NCBI RefSeq assembly: GCF_034059295.1
Contig: NZ_CP139141.1
Location: 1,843,001 to 1,907,000, forward strand
DNA: 64,000 bases
Direction: 5' to 3'
From: Pseudomonas sp. HR96
Lineage (GTDB): Bacteria > Pseudomonadota > Gammaproteobacteria > Pseudomonadales > Pseudomonadaceae
Each line of letters starts with the position of its first letter. Position 1 is the stretch's first letter. This document shows, piece after piece, positions 7,319 through 16,154 of this stretch. Below the pieces are notes generated by a model. The model saw nothing but the letters and a program-made list of their open reading frames with translations, had not been told where the DNA came from and did not search any database. Position numbers and translations under genes: made by a program.

Positions 7319-8194
7319 TCACTCGGCCAGCTTGCCGCTGTGCATCAGGGCGGCGACCTCGGGCTCGATCTGATTGAGCGCGCCCAGGTAGTCGATCAGT
7401 TCCGCCGCCCGGCTACCTCGCAGCCCGGCGGTGGTCAGCTGGCCGTCGCGTACGTAGGTATACACACCCGACACGGCGAAGGCCTTGAGGCTGGCGATGT
7501 GTACGGCCTGTTGCGCCTGCGAATCAAGGAACGCACCGCTGGCGAAAAACTGCCGCCGCTGCATCGGCGAGGCGAAGGCGACCTCCACCACGGCCAGTTG
7601 CTGGCGGTCGGCACTGGCGGTGTGTGCGACGCCCGGCGATGGCGGCCGCTGGCCGTCGTTGACGAATGGGGCGCACAGGTGCAGCTGCAGCTTCATCAGG
7701 CCCGGCGCGGCGCTCAGCAGCCGGCTGAAGTCGCCCTGCAGATAGCCGTGCAGGTCATCCAGAGTGTTTTTCGCGCTCAGGTGCAGGTGAATGCGGTCGA
7801 GCCGATCGGGGCCGTTATGGGTTTGATCGGCGCAGTGGTTGACCAGGGTGCTGGAGCCCTGCGGCAGGTCGTAGGCCAGGGTTTCGTCGAACATGTTCTG
7901 TTCGTCGCTGAACAGGATGGGGCTGGCCGCCTTGAACCGTTGCTGGTCGTCGGCCGAGCTGAAGCCGATCTCGACTCCGCCGTCCAGTTCGTAGTCGGCG
8001 ATTTCGCTGATGCCGTCGGCCAAGGGCCACAGGTGCGCGTCCTGATTGCGCTCGAAGTGGTGCTGGATGTACAGGCCAAGCCCCGGCAGCCGGGCGCACA
8101 ATGGCCCGTGCACGTCGCGCCAGTAGTGGGCGAATACCTCATGGGGCACGCGTTCGCGGCGCTTGACGGTAGTGTAGCTGTTGAGGGTGATCAT
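7319..8194 (-). CDS. EthD-domain protein
   Basis: 291 residues from the ATG at 8194, overlapping the upstream stop (ATGA), so coupled to the TIM-barrel gene. The N-terminus LNSYTTVKRRERVPHEVFAH, followed by YWRDVHGPLCARLPGL, matches the EthD dimeric alpha-beta barrel fold. The remainder may be a second such module (HLHLSAKNTLDDLHGYLQ). EthD-like proteins are often accessory factors or small dehydratase-like enzymes in catabolic clusters; the substrate is unknown. Confidence 0.7.
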   Translation of the reverse strand: MITLNSYTTVKRRERVPHEVFAHYWRDVHGPLCARLPGLGLYIQHHFERNQDAHLWPLADGISEIADYELDGGVEIGFSSADDQQRFKAASPILFSDEQNMFDETLAYDLPQGSSTLVNHCADQTHNGPDRLDRIHLHLSAKNTLDDLHGYLQGDFSRLLSAAPGLMKLQLHLCAPFVNDGQRPPSPGVAHTASADRQQLAVVEVAFASPMQRRQFFASGAFLDSQAQQAVHIASLKAFAVSGVYTYVRDGQLTTAGLRGSRAAELIDYLGALNQIEPEVAALMHSGKLAE

Positions 8195-9036
8195 GAGTCG
8201 ATGCTCCAGGCCAGTGTGTTGAAAATTTCGGCGCTGCGCTCGACGGCAGCCATCAGCGTCGGCTTGTCGCGCCACAGCGAGTCGGCAACGCCCTCGGAGA
8301 AAATCTCCAGCACGTAGTCGCCGTCGTAGCCAGCGTTCGCCAGGCTACCCAGCAAGGGCGCCAGGGCCAGCTCGCCGTCGCCCAGGGCGCGCCGGTCGTG
8401 CAGCGAGCGCGGCCGGCGCCAGTCGGCCACTTGCACGATGAACAGCTGATCGGCGCTGATGGAAGAGAGCAGGGCAGGGTCCTGCCAGCTGTTGTAGAGG
8501 TCCAGGCACAGGCCCAGGTGCGGGTGGTCGACGGCGCGCACCATCTCCTGCGCCTGGCTGAAGCTGAACAGGATCGAGTTGCGGTTCATCAGCGACGGGC
8601 CAAGGGCTTCCAAGGCGATGCGCATGCCGTGGCTGGCGGCGTGGCGGGCGAGGCTGGCGTAGTGTTCGAGGCAGCCGTCCCAGACTTTTGCCTCATTGCC
8701 CTCGGGGTCGGCGCCGGTGTTGCTGAGCAGCGCCAGCCCTGGCCAATAGGGTGCAAACAGCTCGACCGAGGCGGCCAGCAATTCCAGGCGCGCCTGGGGT
8801 TCGGCAGGTTCCTTGGCCGAGGCTGACGGGAAGAGGGTCAGGGTGCGTGGCTGGATCGAGGTGATCGGCACGCCGCTGTCCTTGATCATCGCCAGTTGAT
8901 CGCGCGCTTGGCCAGGATCCCGGGACAGCTTTTTTTCGGCGATCTCCAGGCCGCAGCCCAGGCGCTGGCACAGGGCGAGGTCTTCGCCGAGGGTGAGCGG
9001 GGCAGTGGTGATCTGGCTGATGGCGAGTCTGTGCAT
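8191..9036 (-). CDS. sugar phosphate isomerase/epimerase-like TIM-barrel protein
   Basis: 281 residues from the ATG at 9036 (MHRLAISQITTAPLTLGEDL). An AP-endonuclease-2/xylose-isomerase-like barrel: IALEALGPSLMNR and LCLDLYNSWQDP carry metal-binding acid residues, with LEIFSEG near the end. The family includes sugar epimerases and 3-dehydroshikimate dehydratases. Beside a dehydroquinate dehydratase, the latter activity is attractive but only inferred. It is the first gene of a coupled two-gene operon with the EthD gene. Confidence 0.7.
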   Translation of the reverse strand: MHRLAISQITTAPLTLGEDLALCQRLGCGLEIAEKKLSRDPGQARDQLAMIKDSGVPITSIQPRTLTLFPSASAKEPAEPQARLELLAASVELFAPYWPGLALLSNTGADPEGNEAKVWDGCLEHYASLARHAASHGMRIALEALGPSLMNRNSILFSFSQAQEMVRAVDHPHLGLCLDLYNSWQDPALLSSISADQLFIVQVADWRRPRSLHDRRALGDGELALAPLLGSLANAGYDGDYVLEIFSEGVADSLWRDKPTLMAAVERSAEIFNTLAWSIDS

Positions 9037-9178
9037 GGGTGCCTCGTCGACAAAAAGGGGAATGAGCCTTGTGCAGAAGAGGGCGCGCGGGTTGGCGAAG
9101 TTCAGGTGCGATTGTCGCAGGCAGCCGTTTCGAACCCGCGCGATCTGGCCGGGTCCTCTGATCAAGGAGGGCAAAACC

Positions 9179-9607
9179 ATGAAGAAATCGGAAATCACGG
9201 CGCGCGAGTTGGGCCTCGACCCGGCCAGTCACCACGAACCCGACCTGTTCGCCTGGCTGATCGCCAGTTTTCTGTTCGGCAAGCGCATCCAGCAGGACAT
9301 CGCCAAGGCGGCGTTCGAGGTGATAGTGCGCAAGCACCAGGTCGACAGCGTGGCCAAAATGGCCAGCTGCAGCCACCGCCAACTGGTGGCCATGCTCGGC
9401 GAGGGGCGTTACGCGCGCTATGACGAATCCACCGCCACGCGCCTGGCGGCCTTGGGCCAAGGGCTGCAGCGGGAGTATCACGGCAAGGTCGGCGAGCTGC
9501 TCAGGCACAGCACCGACCGGGCCGACTGCGCCCGGCGGCTGCAGGCGTATGCCGGCATCGGGCCGAAGACGGCGCAGATCTTCTTGCGTGAGGCTTGGCC
9601 GGACTAG
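9179..9607 (+). CDS. small HhH protein, endonuclease III-like
   Basis: 142 residues; start chosen at 9179, nine bases after AAGGAGG. It begins MKKSEITARELGLDPASHHE and contains a helical DNA-glycosylase-like core (FGKRIQQDIAKAAFEVIVRK), ending with a helix-hairpin-helix (LQAYAGIGPKTAQIFLREAW). This resembles the HhH-GPD region of base-excision glycosylases but is shorter and lacks a visible Fe-S cluster or a confident catalytic Lys/Asp pair. DNA binding is likely; catalysis is uncertain. Confidence 0.6.
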   Translation: MKKSEITARELGLDPASHHEPDLFAWLIASFLFGKRIQQDIAKAAFEVIVRKHQVDSVAKMASCSHRQLVAMLGEGRYARYDESTATRLAALGQGLQREYHGKVGELLRHSTDRADCARRLQAYAGIGPKTAQIFLREAWPD

Positions 9608-10062
9608 TCAGCTGGCGCTTGGGTCACCGTGACCGACTTGCTCGTCGTATTGCCCCCGATATGCCTGGTCGCCTTGCCCTTGAGCTTGTCGAACGAGCGC
9701 ATGCCGGCGATGCCCAGCATGCCGGCCGTCAACGAATACAGCTGCGAAGCGTCCAGATGCACTGCAGGGTGGCCCGGAAACAGCCAGACCAGCAGCGGGT
9801 CGAGCACAAATTGGTAGCCCAGCCCCGCCGCGCAGACCCAGCCGATCGCCGGTCGCCAGCCGGCGACGAACCAATCCGGATTGGCCGCTTCGATCTTGTT
9901 GATCTCGACCTGGGCCAAGTCGCGCTGCTGGGCGGCCTTGTCCAGCTCGATCCGCCAGTCGGCCTGCTCGGCCGGGCTGTCGACGAATTTCTCGACGGCG
10001 TTGACCACCGTGTTTTTTCCGCCATCCCCGGCCGCCAGGGCGTTGCTGACGACGCTCATCAT
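9604..10062 (-). CDS. 3-TM holin (GTA/phage type)
   Basis: 152 residues, starting at the ATG at 10062, which overlaps the endolysin stop (ATGA). An N-terminal charged helix (EQADWRIELDKAAQQRDLAQ) precedes FVAGWRPAIGWVCAAGL, LDPLLVWLFPG and LYSLTAGMLGIAGMRSFDKLKG. This is the signature order of the 3-TM holin family PF11351, which permeabilises the inner membrane for a partner endolysin. No other phage gene surrounds it. It is convergent with the HhH gene, the stop codons overlapping by 4 bp. Confidence 0.85.
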   Translation of the reverse strand: MMSVVSNALAAGDGGKNTVVNAVEKFVDSPAEQADWRIELDKAAQQRDLAQVEINKIEAANPDWFVAGWRPAIGWVCAAGLGYQFVLDPLLVWLFPGHPAVHLDASQLYSLTAGMLGIAGMRSFDKLKGKATRHIGGNTTSKSVTVTQAPAD

Positions 10063-10544
10063 GCTGCTCCCAGGGCGCGGTTGAGCCAGCCCAGCAGGAA
10101 CCTGTCCTGCGAGCGATTGCGGTTGCACAGGCCGACGTAGCGCATGACCTTGGCCAGGGTGTAGTCGGTCAGAAAGGTCTCCACCACGCATCGATTGATG
10201 GCCGTCAGCGTCGTCGGCGACATGCAGCCGTCGACAGGATGCTCACCCAGGGTGACCTGGGCCAACTTCACCGCGCGGCTGACACCCATGTTTACCGCCG
10301 TATCGAACAGGTTCTCGGCAATGGCCTGGGAGAGGATGCTGTTGCCACAGAGCGGGTCCCAGTAATCGCGCTGGTAAATGGCGGTGGCTTGTTGTTCGGT
10401 CAGGTTCCTGATGTCCAGCGACGGGTAGGCGCGCTTGGAGATGCCGTACCGGGTCGCGCCGCCGGCATCGCCCGGGGTTTCGGTGTAGCGGGCGCCGCCC
10501 TCGCGGGCCAGGGTCTTGGGGATTGCTTCGTCGAAGTTCGCCAT
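10059..10544 (-). CDS. GH108 muramidase (endolysin)
   Basis: 161 residues from the ATG at 10544 with GGAG eight bases upstream; a TTG at 10559 also opens the frame but is less likely. The N-terminus IPKTLAREGGARYTETPGDA followed by GGATRYGISK contains the catalytic Glu (E15) and the conserved Gly-rich motif of family GH108 N-acetylmuramidases. The C-terminal half matches the peptidoglycan-binding part of the family. Phage endolysins and the TtsA muramidase that exports typhoid toxin in Salmonella belong here. It has no signal peptide, so it needs the coupled holin to reach the wall. Confidence 0.85.
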   Translation of the reverse strand: MANFDEAIPKTLAREGGARYTETPGDAGGATRYGISKRAYPSLDIRNLTEQQATAIYQRDYWDPLCGNSILSQAIAENLFDTAVNMGVSRAVKLAQVTLGEHPVDGCMSPTTLTAINRCVVETFLTDYTLAKVMRYVGLCNRNRSQDRFLLGWLNRALGAA

Positions 10545-10925
10545 GTTTTTGTACTCCAAAGCCGATACGGCATGCTCCTGCCGCGGGTACTGAGAAGTGT
10601 GGGTTCGTTATCTGGCTAGCGCTGAGCACCACCCCTGCGATGACCATCGAGGAGGCAGCGGGCCGAGCACGCTGTACAACGAACGTCGAAGCGATCAACG
10701 TGGGAGGGGCCTTGGATGAGCAAGCTAGTACAGGCGCAGAGAACCCGCCACGTCCATTGACAAATTGGCGGGTTGTGACTGGAGGATACGGTCTAGCCTT
10801 GTCATCGCCTCCAGTGCTTTGCTGGTGCATCCATTGACTGACCGACTGGCCGACTGGTGTACCCAGCGTGCCGGCTTCGTGAAATGTCCCGAACTATCAC
10901 CCGTGACCATGATGTAATCGTTCAG
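10545..10925. other. 381-bp gap upstream of the lysis cassette
   Basis: I see no convincing gene here. A hairpin with 9-bp arms, AACCCGCCA at 10742-10750 and TGGCGGGTT at 10766-10774, has TTGACA in its loop but no good -10 partner. A short GACTGACCGACTGGCCGACTGG run is near 10835-10856. The promoter of the lysis cassette (leftward) and of the secreted protein (rightward) must lie here. Confidence 0.4.
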
Positions 10926-11282
10926 ATGAACACACTATCGAACTATTGCAGCAGTTTGGCGTTTGCGCTCTTTCTGCTCGCCCCCCTGGCCCAGGCCCAA
11001 TCCACCGCCTATGGCAACGGCGCCGCCAGTTGCGCCTTGTTCGTCACCGCCGTCGAGGCCTCGCGCCAGGGCGATCGCAGTGTCGACAGCTACATGCAGT
11101 GGTTCAGCGGCTATGCGAGCCTGGCCAGCGCGCAGACCGGCATCGATTACTTCGACGGTACCGACAACCCGCGCATGCAGCACTGGCTGGAAACCTGGTG
11201 CCGGGCGCACCCGCTGGGCATGTTCGACGAGGCGGCTGCCGAGTTGATGGGTGAGTTGGGGCGCCACCAACTCGGCGAGTGA
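10926..11282 (+). CDS. small secreted protein of unknown function
   Basis: 118 residues. A clear Sec signal peptide (LAFALFLLAPLAQAQS, cleavage after AQA near residue 25) is followed by a 90-residue mature domain with two cysteines (SCALF and TWCRAH) that could form a disulfide. Motifs such as FVTAVEASRQGDRSVDSYMQ and YMQWFSGYASLAS recall small periplasmic HdeA/Rap1a-like helical proteins, but I cannot assign the family. It ends just before the convergent solute-binding protein gene. Confidence 0.6.
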   Translation: MNTLSNYCSSLAFALFLLAPLAQAQSTAYGNGAASCALFVTAVEASRQGDRSVDSYMQWFSGYASLASAQTGIDYFDGTDNPRMQHWLETWCRAHPLGMFDEAAAELMGELGRHQLGE

Positions 11283-11284
11283 GG

Positions 11285-12040
11285 CTAGCGGCTCTGGCCT
11301 ACCGGCAGGCCGTTGTAGTGGCGCACCAGGTCGTCGACCTCGCCGGACATTTTCATCCGCAACAGGGTGCGCAGCACGCGCTGCACGGGCACCGCCGGGT
11401 CATTGCGCACGTAGCAACCCAGTTGCAGGTCCTGGATCTCGGCCACTTCATGCAATTGTTGGGCGGGGGGCAACTGGTGGTTGAGCCAGTTGACGGTCAG
11501 TTCGTTGCTGGCCGCATAGCGATAACGGTGAGCCAGGAGTTTTTCCAGCACCTGATACTGGTTGCGTGCGTCGTCGCGTTGCAGCAGCCCTTTATCGAAG
11601 CCCGGCTGCAGTATCGGATAGATGAAACCCAGCACGGTACCGATCTTTTCGTCCTTGAGCCGGCTGATGTCCACCGGCGCGTCGTCGCCGACCTGGGCGA
11701 CGAGGATGTCGCGCTGCTGCATCACCGGGATGCTCCAGATGTAGTCGCCGGACAGGTTCGGCAGCCATGACTGGGCGGCGTAGCAGCGCACGTCGATCTG
11801 GCCGTTTTCCATCGCCGCCTGCAGGCGCTTGCGCGGGATGACGTAGAACTCGGCGGGCACGCCCACCTGGCGCGCCAGGCTGCTCATCAGGTCATAAAGG
11901 ATGCCGCCGTGCGCCTGACCGTCGTCGACCTGCACCAGTGGCATGGTCCAGCTCTGCGCGATGGAAAAACGCAGCGCCGGTTCGGCGGCCAGTGCGCAGC
12001 TTGTCAACAGCAGTGCCAGAGCACTTGAAGCTAGTCGCAT
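11285..12040 (-). CDS. orphan periplasmic solute-binding protein (SBP_bac_3)
   Basis: 251 residues from the ATG at 12040; signal peptide MRLASSALALLLTSCALAAE. The mature part has the amino-acid-binding-protein fold features: GGILYDLMSSLARQVGVPAE, a KRLQAAMENGQIDV segment, and DEKIGTVLGF. No permease or ATPase gene is adjacent, as is common for pseudomonad proteins of this subgroup. Ligand unknown. A longer frame to 12088 lacks a signal-like start and is disfavoured. Confidence 0.75.
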   Translation of the reverse strand: MRLASSALALLLTSCALAAEPALRFSIAQSWTMPLVQVDDGQAHGGILYDLMSSLARQVGVPAEFYVIPRKRLQAAMENGQIDVRCYAAQSWLPNLSGDYIWSIPVMQQRDILVAQVGDDAPVDISRLKDEKIGTVLGFIYPILQPGFDKGLLQRDDARNQYQVLEKLLAHRYRYAASNELTVNWLNHQLPPAQQLHEVAEIQDLQLGCYVRNDPAVPVQRVLRTLLRMKMSGEVDDLVRHYNGLPVGQSR

Positions 12041-12170
12041 GCAGTGCCTCTCAGGCCTGTGGAACCGCTGATCACCGGCGCGCGCCAATATAGCGGTGCC
12101 ACCGGATGCAATTTTTCCCCTGCTCCGCTACGATTAGCGGTCTTCCGCTTCCCAGTTGCGACGGTTTTTC

Positions 12171-14279
12171 ATGAGTTATCAGGTTCTTGCACGAAAATGG
12201 CGTCCGCGCTCGTTCCGCGAAATGATCGGCCAGACCCATGTGCTCAAGGCCCTGATCAACGCGCTGGACAACCAGCGCCTGCACCACGCCTATCTGTTCA
12301 CCGGCACCCGCGGTGTCGGCAAGACCACTATCGCGCGTATTATCGCCAAGTGCGTGAATTGTGAAACCGGTATCACCTCGACGCCCTGTGGTGTCTGCTC
12401 GGTGTGCACGGAGATCGACGAGGGCCGCTTCGTCGACCTGATCGAAATCGACGCCGCCAGCCGCACCAAGGTCGAAGACACCCGCGAGCTGCTCGACAAC
12501 GTGCAGTACGCGCCGAGCCGCGGGCGCTTCAAGGTCTACCTGATCGACGAAGTGCACATGCTTTCCACTCATTCGTTCAACGCCCTGTTGAAGACTCTGG
12601 AAGAGCCGCCGCCCTACGTCAAATTTATCCTCGCCACCACCGACCCACAGAAGCTGCCGGCGACCATCCTCTCGCGTTGCCTGCAGTTCTCGCTGAAGAA
12701 CATGACACCCGAGCGTGTGGTCGAACATCTGACCAACGTCCTGACCGTCGAGAACGTGCCGTTCGAGGACGATGCCCTGTGGCTGCTCGGGCGTGCGGCG
12801 GACGGCTCCATGCGCGACGCCATGAGCCTGACCGACCAGGCCATTGCCTTCGGCGAGGGCAAGGTGCAGGCCGCCGATGTGCGCGCCATGCTCGGCACCC
12901 TCGATCATGGCCAGGTATACGGCGTGCTGCAGGCCTTGCTCGAAGGCGATGCCAGAGGTCTGCTCGAAGCCATCCGCCACTTGGCCGAGCAGGGGCCGGA
13001 CTGGAACGGCGTGCTGGCCGAGATGCTCAACGTGCTGCACCGCGTGGCGGTGGCTCAGGCGCTGCCCGAGGCGGTAGACAACGGCCAGGGCGATCGCGAC
13101 CGGGTGCTGGCCGTGGCCCAGGCGCTGCCGGCTGAAGATGTGCAGTTCTACTACCAGATGGGCCTGATCGGCCGTCGCGACCTGCCGTTGGCGCCGGACC
13201 CACGCAGCGGCTTCGAAATGGTCATGCTGCGCATGCTGGCATTTCGCCCCGCTGACGCCGAGGACGCCCCGAGGCAGACACTAAAGACAGTGGGGATCAG
13301 CCAGGCCACAGCTGATTCCACCCCCACCGTGGCGGCGCCAGTGGCGCCCATCGAGCCTGAACCTGTGGCAGCGCCTGGCGCCGTGCCGGCGCCGGTTGCG
13401 CCCACTGCAAACGAGGCAGAAGGGGCCCCGGCCAAGGCGGTGCAGGCGCCCGACCTGCCGTGGAATCCGTTGCCGGTGGTCGAGCCTGAACCTGCGCCCG
13501 AACCCGCTGCGCTCGCCCAGGCCATTCCCGAGCCGATTCTGGACACCGTTGCCGAGCAGCCCGAGCTGACGCCCATGCCCACGCCGGTGCCGGCCAGCGC
13601 CGTGCCGGATGCACCCGAGGTCGAGCCGCAAGTGCTTGAAACGGTCGTCGAGCTGGGCCCTGGTGCCCTGGCCGATCCCGTGCCGCCGGGCCACCCTGGC
13701 GATTTTGCTCCCGCCGGCATGGACCGCGACGACGAGCCGCCGCTGGACGAAGACTATTACGAACCGGACCTCGACGTTGGTGCTGCCTACAGCTACCTCG
13801 ACGAGCTGGCCAGCGAGGCCACCCCTGCGCTCGTCGCCGAGCCCGAGGTATTGCCGGCCGCCGCGCCGGCCACGGGGCTTGCCCTGCAATGGCTGGAACT
13901 GTTCCCGAAGCTGCCCATCTCCGGCATGACCGGCAGCATCGCCGCCAACTGCACCTTGATGGCAGTGGACGGCGACCAGTGGCTGCTGCACCTGGACCCG
14001 GCCCACAGCGCGCTGTTCAATGCCACCCAGCAGCGGCGACTCAACGACGCCCTGAATCAGTACCATGGCCGCACCCTGAGCCTGCGCATCGAGCTGATCC
14101 GCCCCGAGCAGGAGACCCCGGCCCAGGCTGCGGCGCGCTTGCGTGCCGAGCGTCAGAAGGACGCCGAGGCGTCTATTCACGCTGACCCTTTTGTCCTACA
14201 AATGATGCAACAGTTTGGCGCGGTCATTCGTGACGACACGATTGAACCAGTCGATACCATGGCCAGCCCAACCCCATAA
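12171..14279 (+). CDS. dnaX: DNA polymerase III subunits tau/gamma
   Basis: 702 residues. It begins [20 protein letters not shown]. Walker A GTRGVGKT is at 45-52, the zinc-binding cysteines (CVNC...CGVCSVC) follow, then the DEVH Walker B and an SRC sensor-finger motif. This is the AAA+ clamp-loader ATPase of the replisome. A long Pro/Ala/Glu-rich linker separates it from the C-terminal tau domain that contacts the polymerase and helicase. I saw no A-rich slippery site like that of E. coli, so gamma by frameshifting is not evident. The ATG at 12171 is chosen over 12156 from conservation. It starts the dnaX-ybaB-recR string. Confidence 0.97.
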   Translation: MSYQVLARKWRPRSFREMIGQTHVLKALINALDNQRLHHAYLFTGTRGVGKTTIARIIAKCVNCETGITSTPCGVCSVCTEIDEGRFVDLIEIDAASRTKVEDTRELLDNVQYAPSRGRFKVYLIDEVHMLSTHSFNALLKTLEEPPPYVKFILATTDPQKLPATILSRCLQFSLKNMTPERVVEHLTNVLTVENVPFEDDALWLLGRAADGSMRDAMSLTDQAIAFGEGKVQAADVRAMLGTLDHGQVYGVLQALLEGDARGLLEAIRHLAEQGPDWNGVLAEMLNVLHRVAVAQALPEAVDNGQGDRDRVLAVAQALPAEDVQFYYQMGLIGRRDLPLAPDPRSGFEMVMLRMLAFRPADAEDAPRQTLKTVGISQATADSTPTVAAPVAPIEPEPVAAPGAVPAPVAPTANEAEGAPAKAVQAPDLPWNPLPVVEPEPAPEPAALAQAIPEPILDTVAEQPELTPMPTPVPASAVPDAPEVEPQVLETVVELGPGALADPVPPGHPGDFAPAGMDRDDEPPLDEDYYEPDLDVGAAYSYLDELASEATPALVAEPEVLPAAAPATGLALQWLELFPKLPISGMTGSIAANCTLMAVDGDQWLLHLDPAHSALFNATQQRRLNDALNQYHGRTLSLRIELIRPEQETPAQAAARLRAERQKDAEASIHADPFVLQMMQQFGAVIRDDTIEPVDTMASPTP

Positions 14280-14347
14280 CCGAGACGGGCGCCCGCCACA
14301 CCTGGCGGGTCCCGGTGCAAGACCAATCAACCGATGAGGTGATCCCC

Positions 14348-14674
14348 ATGATGAAAGGTGGCATGGCCGGCCTGATGAAGCAGGCTCAGCAAATGCAGGA
14401 AAAGATGGCCAAGGCCCAGGAAGAACTGGCCAATGCCGAAGTGACCGGGCAATCGGGTGCCGGCCTGGTCAGCATCGTCATGACCGGTCGTCATGATGTC
14501 AAGCGCGTGACCCTGGACGACAGCCTGATGCAGGAAGACAAGGACGTACTCGAAGACCTGATCGCCGCTGCCGTCAACGACGCAGTGCGCAAGATCGAGG
14601 CCTCGAGCCAGGACAAGATGTCCGGCATGACCGCCGGCATGCAGCTGCCGCCGGGCTTCAAGATGCCTTTCTAA
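14348..14674 (+). CDS. ybaB: YbaB/EbfC nucleoid-associated protein
   Basis: 108 residues: [20 protein letters not shown], a long helix, then [20 protein letters not shown] and the Met/Pro-rich tail typical of the family. It forms DNA-binding dimers with a tweezer shape. GAGGTGAT precedes the ATG at 14348. It lies between dnaX and recR, the usual arrangement, with a terminator just after it. Confidence 0.95.
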   Translation: MMKGGMAGLMKQAQQMQEKMAKAQEELANAEVTGQSGAGLVSIVMTGRHDVKRVTLDDSLMQEDKDVLEDLIAAAVNDAVRKIEASSQDKMSGMTAGMQLPPGFKMPF

Positions 14675-14695
14675 GGGGCACTTGCTGCACCACGG

Positions 14696-14719
14696 ACCGG
14701 GCCTCGTGCCCGGTTTTTT
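14696..14719 (+). terminator. Rho-independent terminator after ybaB
   Basis: ACCGGGC CTCGT GCCCGGT forms a perfect 7-bp stem with a 5-base loop followed by a run of T. It separates dnaX-ybaB from recR, which then needs its own promoter or read-through. Confidence 0.85.
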
Positions 14720-14807
14720 GTCCGCCGCGTATGCCGTCCGGCTGCCTTGACGCCACCGGGGGGCGGGCGTATAAACCGCGTTCTCGTCGTTAGCCAGGCC
14801 TATAAAC

Positions 14808-15410
14808 ATGAGCTTCAGCCCCCTGATCCGCCAACTGATCGACGCCCTGCGCATCCTGCCGGGCGTGGGCCAGAAAACCGCCCAGCGCATGGCCTTGCAG
14901 TTGCTCGAGCGCGACCGCAGTGGCGGCAGCCGCCTGGCGCAGGCGCTGGGGCAGGCGATGGAGGGGGTCGGCCATTGCCGCCTGTGTCGCACCCTGACCG
15001 AAGAAGAACTGTGCCCGCAGTGCGCCGACACGCGCCGCGATGACACCCTGCTGTGCGTGGTCGAAGGCCCGATGGATGTCTACGCGGTGGAGCAGACCGG
15101 CTACCGCGGCCGCTACTTCGTGCTCAAGGGCCACCTGTCGCCGCTCGATGGCCTGGGTCCGGAGGCCATCGGCATCCCGCAACTGATGGCGCGCATCGAG
15201 GAGCAGGCCAGCTTTGCCGAAGTCATCCTGGCCACCAACCCGACGGTCGAAGGCGAAGCCACCGCCCACTACATCGCCCAGCTGCTGGCCAGCAAAGGCC
15301 TGGTCGCCTCGCGCATCGCCCACGGCGTACCGCTGGGGGGCGAGCTGGAACTGGTTGACGGCGGCACCTTGGCGCACTCGTTTGCCGGACGCAAGCCGAT
15401 AGCGCTTTGA
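14808..15410 (+). CDS. recR: recombination mediator RecR
   Basis: 200 residues, the usual length. N-terminal HhH ([17 protein letters not shown]), the four-cysteine zinc finger ([16 protein letters not shown]), a Toprim domain ([19 protein letters not shown]) and the C-terminal [15 protein letters not shown]. With RecF and RecO it loads RecA at gaps. It is preceded by a terminator. Confidence 0.97.
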   Translation: MSFSPLIRQLIDALRILPGVGQKTAQRMALQLLERDRSGGSRLAQALGQAMEGVGHCRLCRTLTEEELCPQCADTRRDDTLLCVVEGPMDVYAVEQTGYRGRYFVLKGHLSPLDGLGPEAIGIPQLMARIEEQASFAEVILATNPTVEGEATAHYIAQLLASKGLVASRIAHGVPLGGELELVDGGTLAHSFAGRKPIAL

Positions 15411-15428
15411 AGGTGACGGGCCTTGCCC

Positions 15429-15489
15429 CTGTGGGACCGAGCTTGCTCGGTCGTACAGGTCAGGGCTCTGTGGGACCGAGCTTGCTCGG
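15429..15489. repeat. two direct copies of a 22-bp motif
   Basis: The same 22 bases, including GTGGGACCGAGCTTGCTCGG, occur at 15429-15450 and 15468-15489, 39 bp apart start to start. Each contains the small palindrome CCGAGCTTGCTCGG. They sit between the convergent recR and apt genes, the typical place for pseudomonad extragenic repeats, and may also serve as a weak bidirectional termination region. Confidence 0.7.
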
Positions 15490-15539
15490 CAAGCGGACAG
15501 CCGCGATCCGACGATAGGACGCGTGGGCGCCTGCGTCAG

Positions 15540-16088
15540 TCAATACTCGCTCAACGAAAACTGCGTCAACGTGAATGCCGGGATACCCATGTCCTGCAAA
15601 CGGCGCGAGCCGCCCAGTTCCGGCAGGTCGATGATCGCGGCGGCTTCGTAGACACGGGCGCCCATGCGCCGGGCCAGGTTGGCGGCGGCGATCAGAGTGC
15701 CACCGGTGGCGATCAGATCGTCGAACAGCACCATGGCGTCGCCGTCGCAGAGGCTGTCGGCGTGCACTTCCAGGAACGCTTCGCCGTATTCGGTCTGGTA
15801 GCCCTCGCTGAGCACGTCGGCTGGCAGCTTGCCTTGTTTGCGGAACAGGATCAGCGGCTTGTTCAGTTCGTGGGCGACGATGGAGCCGATCAGAAAACCA
15901 CGGGCGTCCATGGCACCGATGTGGCTGAAGTCGGCGTCGATGTAGCGGTGCACGAAGCTGTCCACCACCAGACGCAGGGCTTTGGGCGACTGGAACAGGG
16001 GAGTGATGTCGCGAAATATCACCCCCGGCTTGGGAAAGTCCAGCACGGGGCGGATCAGGGATTTGAAGCTGGGTTCGTCGAAGACCAT
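15540..16088 (-). CDS. apt: adenine phosphoribosyltransferase
   Basis: 182 residues, the family length. It has [15 protein letters not shown], a [17 protein letters not shown] segment and the PRPP-binding loop [20 protein letters not shown]. It salvages adenine to AMP. It lies downstream of anr in the same direction, 66 bp away. Confidence 0.97.
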   Translation of the reverse strand: MVFDEPSFKSLIRPVLDFPKPGVIFRDITPLFQSPKALRLVVDSFVHRYIDADFSHIGAMDARGFLIGSIVAHELNKPLILFRKQGKLPADVLSEGYQTEYGEAFLEVHADSLCDGDAMVLFDDLIATGGTLIAAANLARRMGARVYEAAAIIDLPELGGSRRLQDMGIPAFTLTQFSLSEY

Positions 16089-16154
16089 TCGCGAAGTGTC
16101 CTGGCAGGCTGTTGAATGGCCAGCATTATAGCCGAGCGCACGCCCTAGCCGTCA

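Noticed and set aside
10725..10910. Small leftward ORF upstream of the lysis cassette
   Set aside because: No convincing ribosome site or family resemblance; it overlaps a hairpin.
12171..14279. Programmed frameshift in dnaX giving gamma
   Set aside because: I found no A-AAA-AAG or similar slippery site with a following stem in the expected region.
15429..15489. Possible CRISPR-like array from two identical 22-bp units
   Set aside because: Only two units, each with an internal palindrome, in a convergent intergenic gap; typical extragenic repeats, no cas genes.
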